Positions 26,843-35,983 of a stretch of 64,000 nucleotides of DNA are shown here, in pieces. The stretch comes from Bacteroidota bacterium. GTDB taxonomy: Bacteria > Bacteroidota > Bacteroidia > Bacteroidales > Rikenellaceae. The DNA lies in the NCBI GenBank assembly GCA_023443765.1, contig JAEZTA010000196.1, forward strand, positions 1 through 64,000, read 5' to 3'. The notes beneath the pieces are model-generated. The model ran no database searches, was not told where the DNA came from, and worked only from the letters and a program-made list of their open reading frames with translations. Made by a program: the position numbers and the translations under genes. Position 1 is the first letter of the stretch. Every line of letters begins with the position of its first letter.

Positions 26843-27479
26843 ATGCCCCATCCGGGCGGCAAACCGCCCGGACCGCGAAACGGTAGAAAAGGTACTGCGC
26901 AAGGTAATAGGTGACCATGATAACATAGGTCCGGGCCGGAACAGGTCCGATGAAGCGGTTCCAGGCGATCACCGAATCGGAGAAGACGAACAGCAGGGCC
27001 GCACAGCGGAAACCAATGCTGTAAATGCCCTCATATTGGAGTACCGAATAGAGCATTGCGGCGATAACCAGCCCGTAGACGGCGACACCGATACATTCGG
27101 CCGGGAACGGTGCGTTGGGGACGATGCCGATGGACAGGAACAGCAGCAGCGGAATGACGACGACCAGCGACTGGATGCGGGGCGTACGCCGTGCCCGTGG
27201 CAGGAACCAGCAAATATAGGCGACGTGAGCCAAAGCGAAGAACGCCATCTGGGGAATAAACTGGTGCTTTGCGCCCATCACATCGCCTGCGGCCGACAGC
27301 AGGAAGGCGAACCCGATCGGGTAGAGTTCCTTGCGGTGGAGCAGGAGCGTCGACAGCCCCAGTAACAGGACGGGGTAGGCGACCTTAAACGGCAGCACGG
27401 CAGCTTTGGTGAAGAACAAAACGGCACCCACGGCAAAGAGCAGGGTCGTCCACACGAATATTCCGGAAAATCGTTGCAT
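26841..27479 (-). CDS. YhhN-family lysoplasmalogenase
   Basis: A 212-residue protein with about eight membrane helices and the YhhN/TMEM86 signature residues: LLSAAGDVMGAK near 63-72 and FVFSDSVIAWNRF near 160-173. The two Asp residues are thought to be catalytic. The family cleaves the vinyl-ether bond of lysoplasmalogens. Plasmalogens are common in anaerobes, which fits the setting. The start lies 17 nt after the pheT terminator. Confidence 0.85.
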   Translation of the reverse strand: MQRFSGIFVWTTLLFAVGAVLFFTKAAVLPFKVAYPVLLLGLSTLLLHRKELYPIGFAFLLSAAGDVMGAKHQFIPQMAFFALAHVAYICWFLPRARRTPRIQSLVVVIPLLLFLSIGIVPNAPFPAECIGVAVYGLVIAAMLYSVLQYEGIYSIGFRCAALLFVFSDSVIAWNRFIGPVPARTYVIMVTYYLAQYLFYRFAVRAVCRPDGA

Positions 27480-27495
27480 CGGCGTTTTAAATGAA

Positions 27496-27528
27496 AGCCG
27501 CCCGACTCTTCGAAAGGGTCAGGCGGCT
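27496..27528 (-). terminator. Terminator of pheT
   Basis: AGCCGCCCGAC (27496-27506) pairs with GTCAGGCGGCT (27518-27528), with one mismatched position. On the minus strand it is followed by a T-rich stretch; it lies 20 nt after the pheT stop. Confidence 0.75.
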
Positions 27529-27548
27529 GTTTGATTGGTGAAATTTCA

Positions 27549-30014
27549 TTAAGCCCGGACCTGAGCGCCACAGCGCTCTTCGAACTGCCGGGTGAGGTTC
27601 GACATCACGCGCTCGATGGTCTTGTCGTCCAGCGTGCGGGTCTTATCCTCCAGAATAAAACTCAGGGCATAGGATTTCTTGCCTTCGGGGAGTTTGTCGC
27701 CTTCGTAAACGTCGAACAGCGAAACGCTCTTAAGCAGCTTGCGCTCAGTGGCGAAAGCTACGTCGCGCAGCGACGAGAAGGTCACCTGCTTGTCCACCAG
27801 CAGGGCCAGGTCGCGTTTCACCTCGGGGAACTTCGAGAGTTCCCCGGCGACGATCCGGTTCTTCTTCGTGGATTTGGCGAGGGCGTCGAAATTCATCTCC
27901 AGATAGTACACATCCTGCTTGACATCGGTCCGGCGGCGGATTGCAGCAGCGACCGAGCCGATCTGAAGCAACTCCTTGCCGTTGAGCGACAGCGTGAGGC
28001 CCTCGCTGAAGAGGTCATTCTGCAACGTCTCGGCTTTCAGCGCATAGATGTCGATGCCGAAGCGGCGCAGCAGTTTTTCGGCAACGGCACGCAGGGTGAA
28101 GAACGATGCCTTTTCGGGCTTGGCGTTCCACGACTGGGGCGTAGCGATGCCCGTAACGGCGATGGCGAGGCGGTACTCCTCGGAGTAGGCTGCGAGGCGG
28201 TTCTCCTCCGAGCGTTTCGACTCGTCGTAGAAATAGCAGTTGCCGAATTCGTAGAGGCAGAGGTCGCCGTTGCGACGGTTGGCGTTCAACTCGATAGCTT
28301 CCAGCATGTTGAACAACAGGGTCTGGCGCATCACATTCAGGTCGGCACTCAGCGGATTGAGGATGCGCACGCAATGCTCTGCGGGGTAGGATTGCAGACC
28401 CTCGTAATAGGCAGCCTTCGTCAGCGAGTTGGACATGATCTCGGTGAACCCGTTGGCCGTCAGGAAGTCGGCGGCAAGGTTCATCAGCTTATTGCGGTCG
28501 GGCTTCGGCGCATAGGAGAGCGTCGAACGGACCTGCATGGGTATCTCGACATTGTTGTAACCGTAGATGCGGAGGATGTCCTCGATAAGGTCGGCCTCGC
28601 GCTGCACATCCACGCGGTAGGGCGGCACGGCAACGGTCAGCACACCGTCTTTTTCGGCGAGGATCTTCACCTCCAGCGCCGCGATGATCGTACGCACGAC
28701 CGTCTCGGGAATCTGCTTGCCGATCAGGGCGTTGACACGCGCCAGCGAGAGGTCGAAGACAAAATCTTCGATGGGTGTCGGGTAGACATCCGTGATGTCG
28801 CTCGCGATCGTACCTCCGGCCAGCTCCTTCATCAGCAGGGCGGCGCGCTTGGCGGCATAGACCTGCATGTTGGGGTCGATACCGCGCTCGAAGCGGAACG
28901 ACGCATCGGTATTCAGTCCGAAACGTTTGGCCGTCTTGCGGACCCACACGGGGTTGAAATAGGCGCTCTCGATAAATACGTCGGTCGTGGTGTCGCTGAT
29001 GCCCGAATCCAGGCCGCCGAAGACGCCGGCGATGCACATCGGGCGCTCCGCGGAGCAGATCATCAGGTCTTTGTCGGTCAGTTTGCGTTCCACGCCGTCC
29101 AGCGTCACAAAGGACGTACCCTCCGGGCAGGTGCGGACCACAACTTCGCGGCCCTCGATCTTGTCGGCATCGAAGGCGTGCAGGGGCTGGCCCAGCTCGA
29201 ACAGCACGAAATTGGTGATGTCGACAAGGTTGTTCTTGGGGTTGATGCCCGCAGCGCGCAGACAGTTCTGCATCCACTCGGGCGAAGGGGCGATCGTACA
29301 TCCCGTGACCGTCACACCGACATAGCGGGGAGCGGCTTCGGCGTTCCCGACGCGAATCTTCACATCCAGGCTATGGTTGTCGGGAGCGAAGGCCGACACG
29401 TCGGGCAGCTTCATTTCGATATTTTCGCCGCGGCTCTTCAGGTAGGCCGCCAGGTCGCGTGCCACGCCGATGTGCGAAGCGGCATCCACACGGTTGGGCG
29501 TCAGGCCGATCTCGATCAGGTAGTCGTCCTCGATATGGAGGTATTCTTTGGCAGTCATGCCCACAGGAGCATCCGCCGGAAGTTCCATGATGCCGTCGTG
29601 CGAAGCCCCGATGCCGAGTTCATCCTCGGCGCAGAGCATGCCCAGCGACTCGACGCCGCGGATTTTCGAACGTTTGATCTTGAACTCCTCCGTGCCGCCG
29701 TCGGGGTAGAGCACCGCACCGACCGTGGCGCAGAGCACCTTGAGCCCGGCCCGGCAGTTGGGCGCACCGCAGACGATCTGCAACGGCTCGACGGCCCCTA
29801 CATCAACCGTCGTAACGTGGAGGTGGTCCGAATCGGGATGGTCCGTCGAAGTCAGGACCTCGCCGACGACAACGCCCGCAAGGCCGCCTTTCACGGTTTC
29901 GATCTTCTCGAAACCTTCGACTTCGAGGCCGATGTCCGTAAGGATTTCAGCGACCTTTTCGGCCGGAAGATCGGTGTCGATATAACGTTTGAGCCAGTTA
30001 TACGAAATATTCAT
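27549..30014 (-). CDS. pheT: Phenylalanine-tRNA ligase beta subunit
   Basis: An 821-residue protein with the full bacterial PheT domain order: tRNA-binding EMAP-II-like domain (~40-150), B3/B4 editing domain (~210-390, GRPMCIAGVFGG-like text), B5 domain (~400-470), catalytic-core-like module, and C-terminal FDX-ACB domain (~730-821, LSKFPEVKRDLALLVD). It pairs with PheS, which is not in the window. A minus-strand -7 box TATCTTTG (complement of 30044-30051) lies 30 nt upstream. The long open frame on the other strand is a composition shadow. Confidence 0.97.
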   Translation of the reverse strand: MNISYNWLKRYIDTDLPAEKVAEILTDIGLEVEGFEKIETVKGGLAGVVVGEVLTSTDHPDSDHLHVTTVDVGAVEPLQIVCGAPNCRAGLKVLCATVGAVLYPDGGTEEFKIKRSKIRGVESLGMLCAEDELGIGASHDGIMELPADAPVGMTAKEYLHIEDDYLIEIGLTPNRVDAASHIGVARDLAAYLKSRGENIEMKLPDVSAFAPDNHSLDVKIRVGNAEAAPRYVGVTVTGCTIAPSPEWMQNCLRAAGINPKNNLVDITNFVLFELGQPLHAFDADKIEGREVVVRTCPEGTSFVTLDGVERKLTDKDLMICSAERPMCIAGVFGGLDSGISDTTTDVFIESAYFNPVWVRKTAKRFGLNTDASFRFERGIDPNMQVYAAKRAALLMKELAGGTIASDITDVYPTPIEDFVFDLSLARVNALIGKQIPETVVRTIIAALEVKILAEKDGVLTVAVPPYRVDVQREADLIEDILRIYGYNNVEIPMQVRSTLSYAPKPDRNKLMNLAADFLTANGFTEIMSNSLTKAAYYEGLQSYPAEHCVRILNPLSADLNVMRQTLLFNMLEAIELNANRRNGDLCLYEFGNCYFYDESKRSEENRLAAYSEEYRLAIAVTGIATPQSWNAKPEKASFFTLRAVAEKLLRRFGIDIYALKAETLQNDLFSEGLTLSLNGKELLQIGSVAAAIRRRTDVKQDVYYLEMNFDALAKSTKKNRIVAGELSKFPEVKRDLALLVDKQVTFSSLRDVAFATERKLLKSVSLFDVYEGDKLPEGKKSYALSFILEDKTRTLDDKTIERVMSNLTRQFEERCGAQVRA

Positions 30015-30119
30015 GGTAGGATAAATTATTTTCTAAAATCGAGCAAAGATAACTATTTTTCTGCAAAACGCGGAAAAAATCCCCCTATATATCAGGTATT
30101 GAAATTTTCCGGTCGAAAA

Positions 30120-30151
30120 TTTGGTTTTTCGCTTTCCGGGGCATATATTTG
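30120..30151 (+). promoter_or_regulatory. Promoter of the trp leader and trpB2
   Basis: TTTG (30120-30123), a 20-nt spacer, and TATATTTG (30144-30151): one of the best consensus promoters in the window. Transcription should start near 30157, about 10 nt before the leader-peptide ATG. Confidence 0.8.
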
Positions 30152-30168
30152 CACGAGCAAAACGAAAA

Positions 30169-30252
30169 ATGAATTACAATTTCAACATACAGGCATGGTG
30201 GTGGCGCCCGCAGACTCTCGTGAACAATGAGTGCGGAACCGCGCGTGTATAG
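30169..30252 (+). CDS. Trp leader peptide (three consecutive Trp codons)
   Basis: ATG at 30169-30171 opens 27 codons ending TAG at 30250-30252. Codons 10-12 (30196-30204) are TGG TGG TGG, in a peptide that is otherwise ordinary. The gene sits between a consensus promoter and a strong terminator 95 nt before trpB2. Three adjacent Trp codons are very unlikely by chance in front of a tryptophan synthase gene, so this is read as a ribosome-stalling sensor of charged tRNA-Trp, as in trpL of enteric bacteria. Confidence 0.85.
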   Translation: MNYNFNIQAWWWRPQTLVNNECGTARV

Positions 30253-30312
30253 TGAAAAGCTAAAAAATACACAAGCCCGTTGTTTACGAAGAAGTAAACA
30301 GCGGGCTTTTTC
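30208..30312 (+). promoter_or_regulatory. Trp attenuator: competing antiterminator and terminator
   Basis: The terminator stem pairs 30273-30287 with 30294-30308 (15 bp, one G-U) around a 6-nt loop and ends in a T run (30307-30311). The antiterminator pairs 30218-30229 with 30278-30289, 12 uninterrupted pairs including two G-U, and so destroys the left arm of the terminator. A third hairpin (30208-30211 plus 30214-30217 with 30229-30236) would hold the antiterminator strand. A ribosome stalled on the Trp codons (30196-30204) would cover this third hairpin but leave 30218-30229 mostly free. Low tryptophan should therefore allow trpB2 transcription. Confidence 0.82.
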
Positions 30313-30346
30313 TTTCGTACTTTAAATTCAAAAACAAATAACGACA

Positions 30347-31708
30347 ATGGAAACCAAAAAATTCTGCCTCTCCGAAAATCAGATGCCCACGCAATGGTAC
30401 AACATCGTGGCCGACATGCCCACAAAACCACTGCCGCCGCTGCATCCCGGAACGAAGCAGCCCGTCACGAAAGAGCAGATGTCGGCCATTTTCGCCGAGG
30501 AACTGATCGACCAGGAGATGTCGACCGAGCGTTACATCGACATTCCCGAGGAGGTGCAGGAGATTTACAAAATATGGCGTCCGACGCCGCTCGTGCGCGC
30601 AACAGGGCTGGAGAAAGCCCTCGGAACACCGGCAAAGATCTATTTCAAGAACGAAAGCGTGTCGCCCGCGGGTTCGCACAAGCCCAACACCGCCGTGCCA
30701 CAGGCCTATTACAACTACAAGCAGGGTATCAAGCACCTGACGACCGAGACGGGCGCCGGGCAGTGGGGTGCCTCGATCGCCTTCGCAGCAAAGCACTTCG
30801 GCATCGACCTGCAGGTTTTCATGGTGAAGGTCAGCTACGACCAGAAGCCTTACCGCCGCCTGATGATGAATACCTGGGGCGCGGAGTGTGTGGCGTCGCC
30901 CTCGACGCTGACGGAATCGGGACGTGCAGCGCTTGCACGCGACCCGCACTGCTCGGGAAGCCTCGGGCTGGCGATCTCGGAGGCTGTGGAGATGGCCCTG
31001 CGCCGTCCCGAGGATACGCGTTACTGTCTGGGCAGCGTGCTGAACCACGTCGTGCTGCACCAGACGATCATCGGACAGGAGGCTGTGACGCAGATGGAGA
31101 TGGCCGATGTTGAGCCGGACATGGTGATCGGCTGCTTCGGCGGCGGCAGCAACTTCGCGGGCATCGGCTTCCCGTTCCTGCAGAAGAACCTCACGGAAGG
31201 GAAGAAAATCCGCATAATCGCCGTGGAGCCTTCGGGTTGCCCGAAACTCACGCGCGGCGAATTCCAGTACGACTTCGGCGACGTGGCCGGCTTCACGCCC
31301 CTGATCCCGATGTACACGCTGGGCCACGACTTCCAGCCGTCGGACATTCACGCCGGAGGCCTGCGCTACCACGGAGCGGGTTCGATCGTCAGCCAGCTGC
31401 TCAAGGACGGGCTGATCGAGGCGCAATCGCTGCCGCAGGTCGAAACCCTCGCCGCGGGTGTATTGTTCGCCCAGACCGAAGGCATCATCCCGGCTCCGGA
31501 ATCGACGCACGCCATCGCTGCGACGATCCGCGAAGCGCTGAAAGCCAAAGAGGAAGGTGTGTCGAAGACCATTCTGTTCAACCTCTCGGGCAACGGCGTG
31601 ATTGACCTCTATGCCTACGAACAGTATCTGGCCGGAGCGCTGAAGGACTTCTCGCCGAGTGACGAGGAAATTCGCAAGACGGTCAACCAGTTGGAGCACC
31701 TTATCTAA
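30347..31708 (+). CDS. trpB: TrpB-like pyridoxal-phosphate enzyme (TrpB2-type tryptophan synthase beta chain)
   Basis: A 453-residue fold-type II PLP enzyme. The Schiff-base lysine is Lys112 in [10 protein letters not shown] and the phosphate-binding loop is GGGSN at 265-269. It is about 50 residues longer than TrpB1, with the N-terminal extension of the TrpB2 group. It condenses indole with serine to give tryptophan, usually without the TrpA contact; TrpB2 enzymes may salvage indole, relevant in the gut (inference). It is a single-gene unit with a Trp attenuator in front and a terminator behind. Confidence 0.93.
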   Translation: METKKFCLSENQMPTQWYNIVADMPTKPLPPLHPGTKQPVTKEQMSAIFAEELIDQEMSTERYIDIPEEVQEIYKIWRPTPLVRATGLEKALGTPAKIYFKNESVSPAGSHKPNTAVPQAYYNYKQGIKHLTTETGAGQWGASIAFAAKHFGIDLQVFMVKVSYDQKPYRRLMMNTWGAECVASPSTLTESGRAALARDPHCSGSLGLAISEAVEMALRRPEDTRYCLGSVLNHVVLHQTIIGQEAVTQMEMADVEPDMVIGCFGGGSNFAGIGFPFLQKNLTEGKKIRIIAVEPSGCPKLTRGEFQYDFGDVAGFTPLIPMYTLGHDFQPSDIHAGGLRYHGAGSIVSQLLKDGLIEAQSLPQVETLAAGVLFAQTEGIIPAPESTHAIAATIREALKAKEEGVSKTILFNLSGNGVIDLYAYEQYLAGALKDFSPSDEEIRKTVNQLEHLI

Positions 31709-31726
31709 GGTAATGCTTCAAATAGG

Positions 31727-31757
31727 AAAGACGAGCCTTGACTGGTTCGTCTTTTTT
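31727..31757 (+). terminator. Terminator of trpB2
   Basis: AAGACGAGCC and GGTTCGTCTT form a 10-bp stem (one G-U) followed by six T, about 20 nt after the stop codon. Confidence 0.88.
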
Positions 31758-31804
31758 GTTTTATATCGGAAGCTGAGAATCGGGAGCGCGATAAAAAAGG
31801 CCTC

Positions 31805-32707
31805 TTAGGCCCTGGAGCCAAGCCAGAGGAAGACCATGCCGACGAGGATGAATGCCAGGTCGACAGCTTTGGAGCGCAGGTTGCGTTCGCGGAACAGCAC
31901 TGCGCCGCAGAGGAACGACACCACGACCGAACCGCGGCGGATCATCGAAACCACGGAGATCATGGCGTCGGAGTCGCGCAGGGCGAAGAGGTAGGCGAAG
32001 TCGGCCAGCGACAGGAAAATGGAAATCAGCGGAATAGCCCAGCTCCAATGGAACGGGGTCGTATGATGGCGCCGGGGCCACCAGACGATGCCAACCACGA
32101 CGGCCATCATTCCGAGTTGGTAGAGATTATACCAACTTTGCACGAAAACCGGGTCGAGGCGCGCCATGATGAATTTGTCGTAGAGGCCGCTGATTGCCCC
32201 CGTGACGGCAGCCAGGGCGATGAACAGAATCCAGATATTATGGGTGAAGACGACTCCTTCGCGGCGGCTCGAACGGCTCAGCAGGAAGAGCGACACGAGA
32301 GCCAGTGCGACGCCGGTCCACTGGTAGGCATTGAGCCGCTCGCCGAAGATCAGCAGCGCCCCGACGAGCACCATTACAGGACGCGTGGCGTTGATCGGGC
32401 CGACGATGGTGATCGGGAGGTGCTTCATGCCGAAATAGCCGAAAATCCACGAAGTGAGGACGATGGCCGATTTCAGGATGACCATTCCATGGGCTTCTGG
32501 CGTTCCGGGAGTCGTTGCTAAGATGGTATGATCGAACCACCCGAGGCCGAATTCCGCCGAGAAGATCGCGGGCAGGAAGAACAACGTCGAGAAGAGGGTA
32601 TTGAGCAGCAGCACGGGCAGCACGGCGTTTCCGGTGAGGGCCTTTTTCTTGGCCGCATCGTAGAAGCCGAGCAGTGCTGCCGAAGTGAATGCAAGGGTGA
32701 GCCACAT
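31805..32707 (-). CDS. EamA/DMT-family transporter
   Basis: A 300-residue inner-membrane protein with ten predicted helices in two EamA repeats (residues ~1-140 and ~155-300). GPINATRPVMVLVGALLIFGERL and the closing VVSFLCGAVLFRERN are typical repeat ends. The family exports or imports small metabolites; the substrate is not predictable. It is downstream of lysA but separated by a terminator. Confidence 0.85.
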   Translation of the reverse strand: MWLTLAFTSAALLGFYDAAKKKALTGNAVLPVLLLNTLFSTLFFLPAIFSAEFGLGWFDHTILATTPGTPEAHGMVILKSAIVLTSWIFGYFGMKHLPITIVGPINATRPVMVLVGALLIFGERLNAYQWTGVALALVSLFLLSRSSRREGVVFTHNIWILFIALAAVTGAISGLYDKFIMARLDPVFVQSWYNLYQLGMMAVVVGIVWWPRRHHTTPFHWSWAIPLISIFLSLADFAYLFALRDSDAMISVVSMIRRGSVVVSFLCGAVLFRERNLRSKAVDLAFILVGMVFLWLGSRA

Positions 32708-32752
32708 AGAAAATAGAGAAGGAGGGGCTTGAATATAATACCGAAAACGTAT

Positions 32753-32776
32753 GAAAAAAGCGGCCGGAGCCGCCTT
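32753..32776 (-). terminator. Terminator of lysA
   Basis: GCGGC (32760-32764) pairs with GCCGC (32769-32773) around a 4-nt loop, followed on the minus strand by six T. It starts a few bases after the lysA stop codon. Confidence 0.75.
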
Positions 32777-32779
32777 TAT

Positions 32780-33946
32780 CTATTTGATCTCGTCGCTGTA
32801 AACGGCGCCGGGAAGGTCGTGGAGGTTATACCGCGAAGCCATCGACATGCCGTAGGCTCCGGCGGACTTGATCGTCAGGAGGTCGCCGCGGCGCGTCTTG
32901 CGCAGGCTGACATTCTCGTCGAACACGTCCGTCGATTCGCAGGCCGTACCGACAACCGTATATTTTTCGCTGGGAATCTCTTCCTCTTTGGCCGTAATGT
33001 TCTCGATATTGTGGTAGGAGCCGTACATCGCCGGGCGAACCAGTTCGGTCATCGAAGCGTCAACGATCACCAGTTTGCGCCCCGTGGCGGTGGTCTTGTT
33101 GAACAGGACCGTCGTGATCAGTTCGCCGCACTCGGCAACAATCGAACGGCCGAACTCGAAGTGTACCTCGCGGTCGCCGATACGAAGATGGTTGTGGACG
33201 ATCGAGAAGAGCGATGCAAAGTTGGGAATCGGCTCGTTCTCGGGAACGTCGTAGTTGACGCCCAGACCGCCGCCCACGTCGACGAACTGAAATTTGCAAC
33301 CCAGCTTTTCGAGGTTCTCGACGATGACGTTGACCTTGTTGCACATGTTCTCGAAAACATGCAGTTCGCGGATCTGCGAACCGATGTGCAGGTGGATACC
33401 GATGATATTGACGTTCTTGAGCGACTTGATCTCCTTGGCATGTTCGAGCACCTCCTCGTAGGAGATACCGAACTTACTGTCGGCCTGACCGGTGTCAATA
33501 CAGTGGTTGGTCTTGGGGTCAATGTCGGGGTTGATACGCAGCGCGATGTCGGTCACCTTGCCGGCTTCGGCCGAAAACTCGTTGACGAGTTCCAGTTCCT
33601 GGATCGACTCGCAGTTGATAGCCAGGATGTTCTGCTCGATGGCATACTTCAGCTCCTTATCGCGTTTACCCACGCCTGCATAGACGATACCCTTGGGTTC
33701 GAAACCAGCCTCGATGGCTTTGCGCAACTCGTTGCCCGAAGCGCAGTCGATGCCCAGCCCGTATTCGCGGATGACCGCGAGCAGGTGGTCGTCGTAGTTG
33801 GCTTTGATCGCATAGTGGACCTTATAGCCGTATTTTTTCGACTCGTAGACGACGCTTTCGAGGGTCTGGCGCAGCAGCGCCATGTCATAGAGGTAGAACG
33901 GGGTTTCATAGCCCCGGAGCTTGGATGCGATTTGTCTGCTTAACAT
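32780..33946 (-). CDS. lysA: Diaminopimelate decarboxylase
   Basis: A 388-residue fold-type III PLP enzyme. The Schiff-base lysine is Lys48 in YAIKAN, HLHIGSQI at 185-192 and the phosphate loop GGGLGVNY at 225-232. ACESTDVF supplies the substrate-binding Cys-Glu. It converts meso-diaminopimelate to lysine, the last step of the pathway. The gene is monocistronic with a consensus promoter, divergent from lepA. Confidence 0.96.
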   Translation of the reverse strand: MLSRQIASKLRGYETPFYLYDMALLRQTLESVVYESKKYGYKVHYAIKANYDDHLLAVIREYGLGIDCASGNELRKAIEAGFEPKGIVYAGVGKRDKELKYAIEQNILAINCESIQELELVNEFSAEAGKVTDIALRINPDIDPKTNHCIDTGQADSKFGISYEEVLEHAKEIKSLKNVNIIGIHLHIGSQIRELHVFENMCNKVNVIVENLEKLGCKFQFVDVGGGLGVNYDVPENEPIPNFASLFSIVHNHLRIGDREVHFEFGRSIVAECGELITTVLFNKTTATGRKLVIVDASMTELVRPAMYGSYHNIENITAKEEEIPSEKYTVVGTACESTDVFDENVSLRKTRRGDLLTIKSAGAYGMSMASRYNLHDLPGAVYSDEIK

Positions 33947-33973
33947 GTATACCTAACTACTTGATTGAAGTCG

Positions 33974-34005
33974 CAAATATAAGCGTTTCAGTTCAATTCA
34001 GCAAA
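33974..34005 (-). promoter_or_regulatory. Promoter of lysA
   Basis: On the minus strand TTTG (complement of 34002-34005), 20-nt spacer, TATATTTG (complement of 33974-33981): identical element and spacing to the trpB2 promoter. It lies 28 nt upstream of the lysA start. Confidence 0.8.
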
Positions 34006-34079
34006 TCGAATCCTATTTAAATGTACATTAGACCAATAAAACCCGGGAAAACGGACTTCCGTAAATTCAAAATATTTCG

Positions 34080-34087
34080 TATATTTG
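34080..34087 (+). promoter_or_regulatory. -7 box of lepA operon
   Basis: TATATTTG, about 100 nt upstream of the lepA start codon; no clear -33 element. It implies a leader of roughly 95 nt. Confidence 0.6.
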
Positions 34088-34188
34088 CGACCAAATAAAC
34101 AGCCGCGCAGGCAGTCGCGCCCCGGAATAGCCCGAACGAAGGTCGGTTCCGCATAGGATTGATACTGCCTACGCACACATTTTTACAT

Positions 34189-35979
34189 ATGAAAAACATC
34201 CGAAATTTCTGCATCATAGCCCACATCGACCATGGTAAGTCGACGCTTGCCGACCGGCTGCTGGAAAAGACCAACACACTGAACCAGCGTGAAATGCAGT
34301 CGCAGGTGCTCGACGACATGGACCTCGAACGTGAGAAAGGCATCACGATCAAGAGCCACGCCATCCAGATGGAGTACCTGGCCCGCGACGGGCAGCAGTA
34401 TACGCTCAACCTGATCGACACCCCGGGACACGTCGACTTCTCGTACGAGGTATCGCGCGCAATCGCTTCGTGCGAAGGGGCGCTGCTGGTGGTCGACGCG
34501 ACGCAGGGCATTCAGGCGCAGACGATTTCGAACCTCTACCTCGCCGTGGGGCACGACCTGGAGATCATCCCCGTGCTGAACAAGATCGACATGGATTCGG
34601 CGATGATCGACGAAGTGAAGGACCAGGTGATCGACCTGATCGGCTGCAAGGACGAGGATATTCTGCTCGCTTCGGGAAAAACCGGGTTGGGCGTCGAAGA
34701 GGTACTGGAGGCCATTGTAAATCGCATTCCGGCTCCGAAGGGCGACGAAAACGCACCGTTGCAGGCGCTGATCTTCGACTCGGTATTTAACCCCTTCCGC
34801 GGCATCATCGCCTATTACCGGGTCTTCAACGGCACGATGCGCAAGGGCGACCATGTGAAATTTTTCAACTCGGGCAGCGAGTACGACGCCGACGAGATCG
34901 GAGTGCTCAAACTCAAGATGCAGCCCCGCAAGGAGATCAAGGCCGGTGACGTAGGGTATATCTGCTCGGGCATCAAGACCTCGGCGGATGTGAAGGTCGG
35001 CGACACGATCACCTCGGTGACGAATCCCGCCAAAGAGGCCATCGCCGGATTCGAAGACGTGAAGCCGATGGTCTTCGCGGGTGTTTATCCGGTGGAGGCG
35101 GACCAGTACGAGGACCTGCGCGCCTCGCTCGAAAAATTGCAGCTGAACGACGCTTCGCTGACCTTCGAACCGGAGAGTTCGCTGGCGCTGGGCTTCGGGT
35201 TCCGCTGCGGATTCCTCGGACTGCTGCACATGGAGATCATCCAGGAGCGGTTGTACCGCGAATTCGACATGGACGTTATCACGACCGTGCCCAATGTGTC
35301 GTACCGCATCACCACGACGCAGGGCGACATTGTCGAGGTACACAACCCCTCGGGGCTTCCGGAAGTGACGAAGATCGACAAGATCGAGGAGCCGTACATT
35401 CAGGCGCAGATCATCACCAAAGCGGAATTCCTGGGCAACGTCATCAAACTGTGCATCGACAAGCGCGGCGTGATGAAAAACCAGACGTTCCTCACGCAGG
35501 ACCGCGTGGAGGTCAATTTCGACATGCCCCTGTCGGAGATCGTCTTCGACTTTTACGACAAGCTCAAGAGCATTTCGAAAGGCTACGCCTCGTTCGACTA
35601 CCATCGCACGGGATTCCAGCCTTCGAAACTGGTCAAACTGGATATTCTGCTCAACAGCGAACCGGTGGACGCCCTTTCGTCGCTCACCTACACGGACCAC
35701 GCCTATGATTTCGGACGCAAGATGTGCGAGAAGCTCAAAGAGCTGATCCCGCGCCAGCAGTTCGACATCGCCATACAGGCCGCTATCGGCGCCAAGATCA
35801 TCGCCCGCGAAACGGTGAAAGCCGTGCGCAAGGACGTGACGGCGAAGTGCTACGGCGGCGACATCTCGCGTAAGCGCAAACTGCTCGAAAAGCAGAAGAA
35901 GGGAAAGAAGCGCATGCGCCAGATCGGTAACGTCGAAGTACCCCAGTCGGCATTTCTCGCCGTGCTGAAAATGGATTAG
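34189..35979 (+). CDS. lepA: Elongation factor 4 (LepA)
   Basis: A 596-residue translational GTPase. G1 is AHIDHGKST at residues 10-18, G3 [13 protein letters not shown] at ~78-90, and G4 NKID near 130. Domain II, the EF-G-like domains III and V, and the LepA-specific C-terminal domain ([15 protein letters not shown]) follow. LepA binds ribosomes and affects elongation and ribosome assembly. The start at 34189 gives [16 protein letters not shown], the standard length; an in-frame upstream ATG at 34159 is not used by the family. The acyl-CoA synthetase starts 4 nt after its stop codon. Confidence 0.97.
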   Translation: MKNIRNFCIIAHIDHGKSTLADRLLEKTNTLNQREMQSQVLDDMDLEREKGITIKSHAIQMEYLARDGQQYTLNLIDTPGHVDFSYEVSRAIASCEGALLVVDATQGIQAQTISNLYLAVGHDLEIIPVLNKIDMDSAMIDEVKDQVIDLIGCKDEDILLASGKTGLGVEEVLEAIVNRIPAPKGDENAPLQALIFDSVFNPFRGIIAYYRVFNGTMRKGDHVKFFNSGSEYDADEIGVLKLKMQPRKEIKAGDVGYICSGIKTSADVKVGDTITSVTNPAKEAIAGFEDVKPMVFAGVYPVEADQYEDLRASLEKLQLNDASLTFEPESSLALGFGFRCGFLGLLHMEIIQERLYREFDMDVITTVPNVSYRITTTQGDIVEVHNPSGLPEVTKIDKIEEPYIQAQIITKAEFLGNVIKLCIDKRGVMKNQTFLTQDRVEVNFDMPLSEIVFDFYDKLKSISKGYASFDYHRTGFQPSKLVKLDILLNSEPVDALSSLTYTDHAYDFGRKMCEKLKELIPRQQFDIAIQAAIGAKIIARETVKAVRKDVTAKCYGGDISRKRKLLEKQKKGKKRMRQIGNVEVPQSAFLAVLKMD

Positions 35980-35983
35980 AGCC

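Noticed and set aside
27531..30230. A very long open frame (about 900 codons) on the plus strand opposite pheT
   Set aside because: Its product is low in hydrophobic structure and rich in His/Arg/Val typical of antisense reading of GC-rich genes; pheT on the other strand is complete and conserved.
30245..30272. GTGTAT/ATACAC hairpin just before the trp terminator
   Set aside because: Six pairs with a 16-nt A-rich loop; probably too weak to matter and blocked by a ribosome at the leader stop codon.
34059..34065. CCGTAAA upstream of lepA as another AraC half-site
   Set aside because: It lies only 15 nt before the -7 box and has no second copy 21 bp away.
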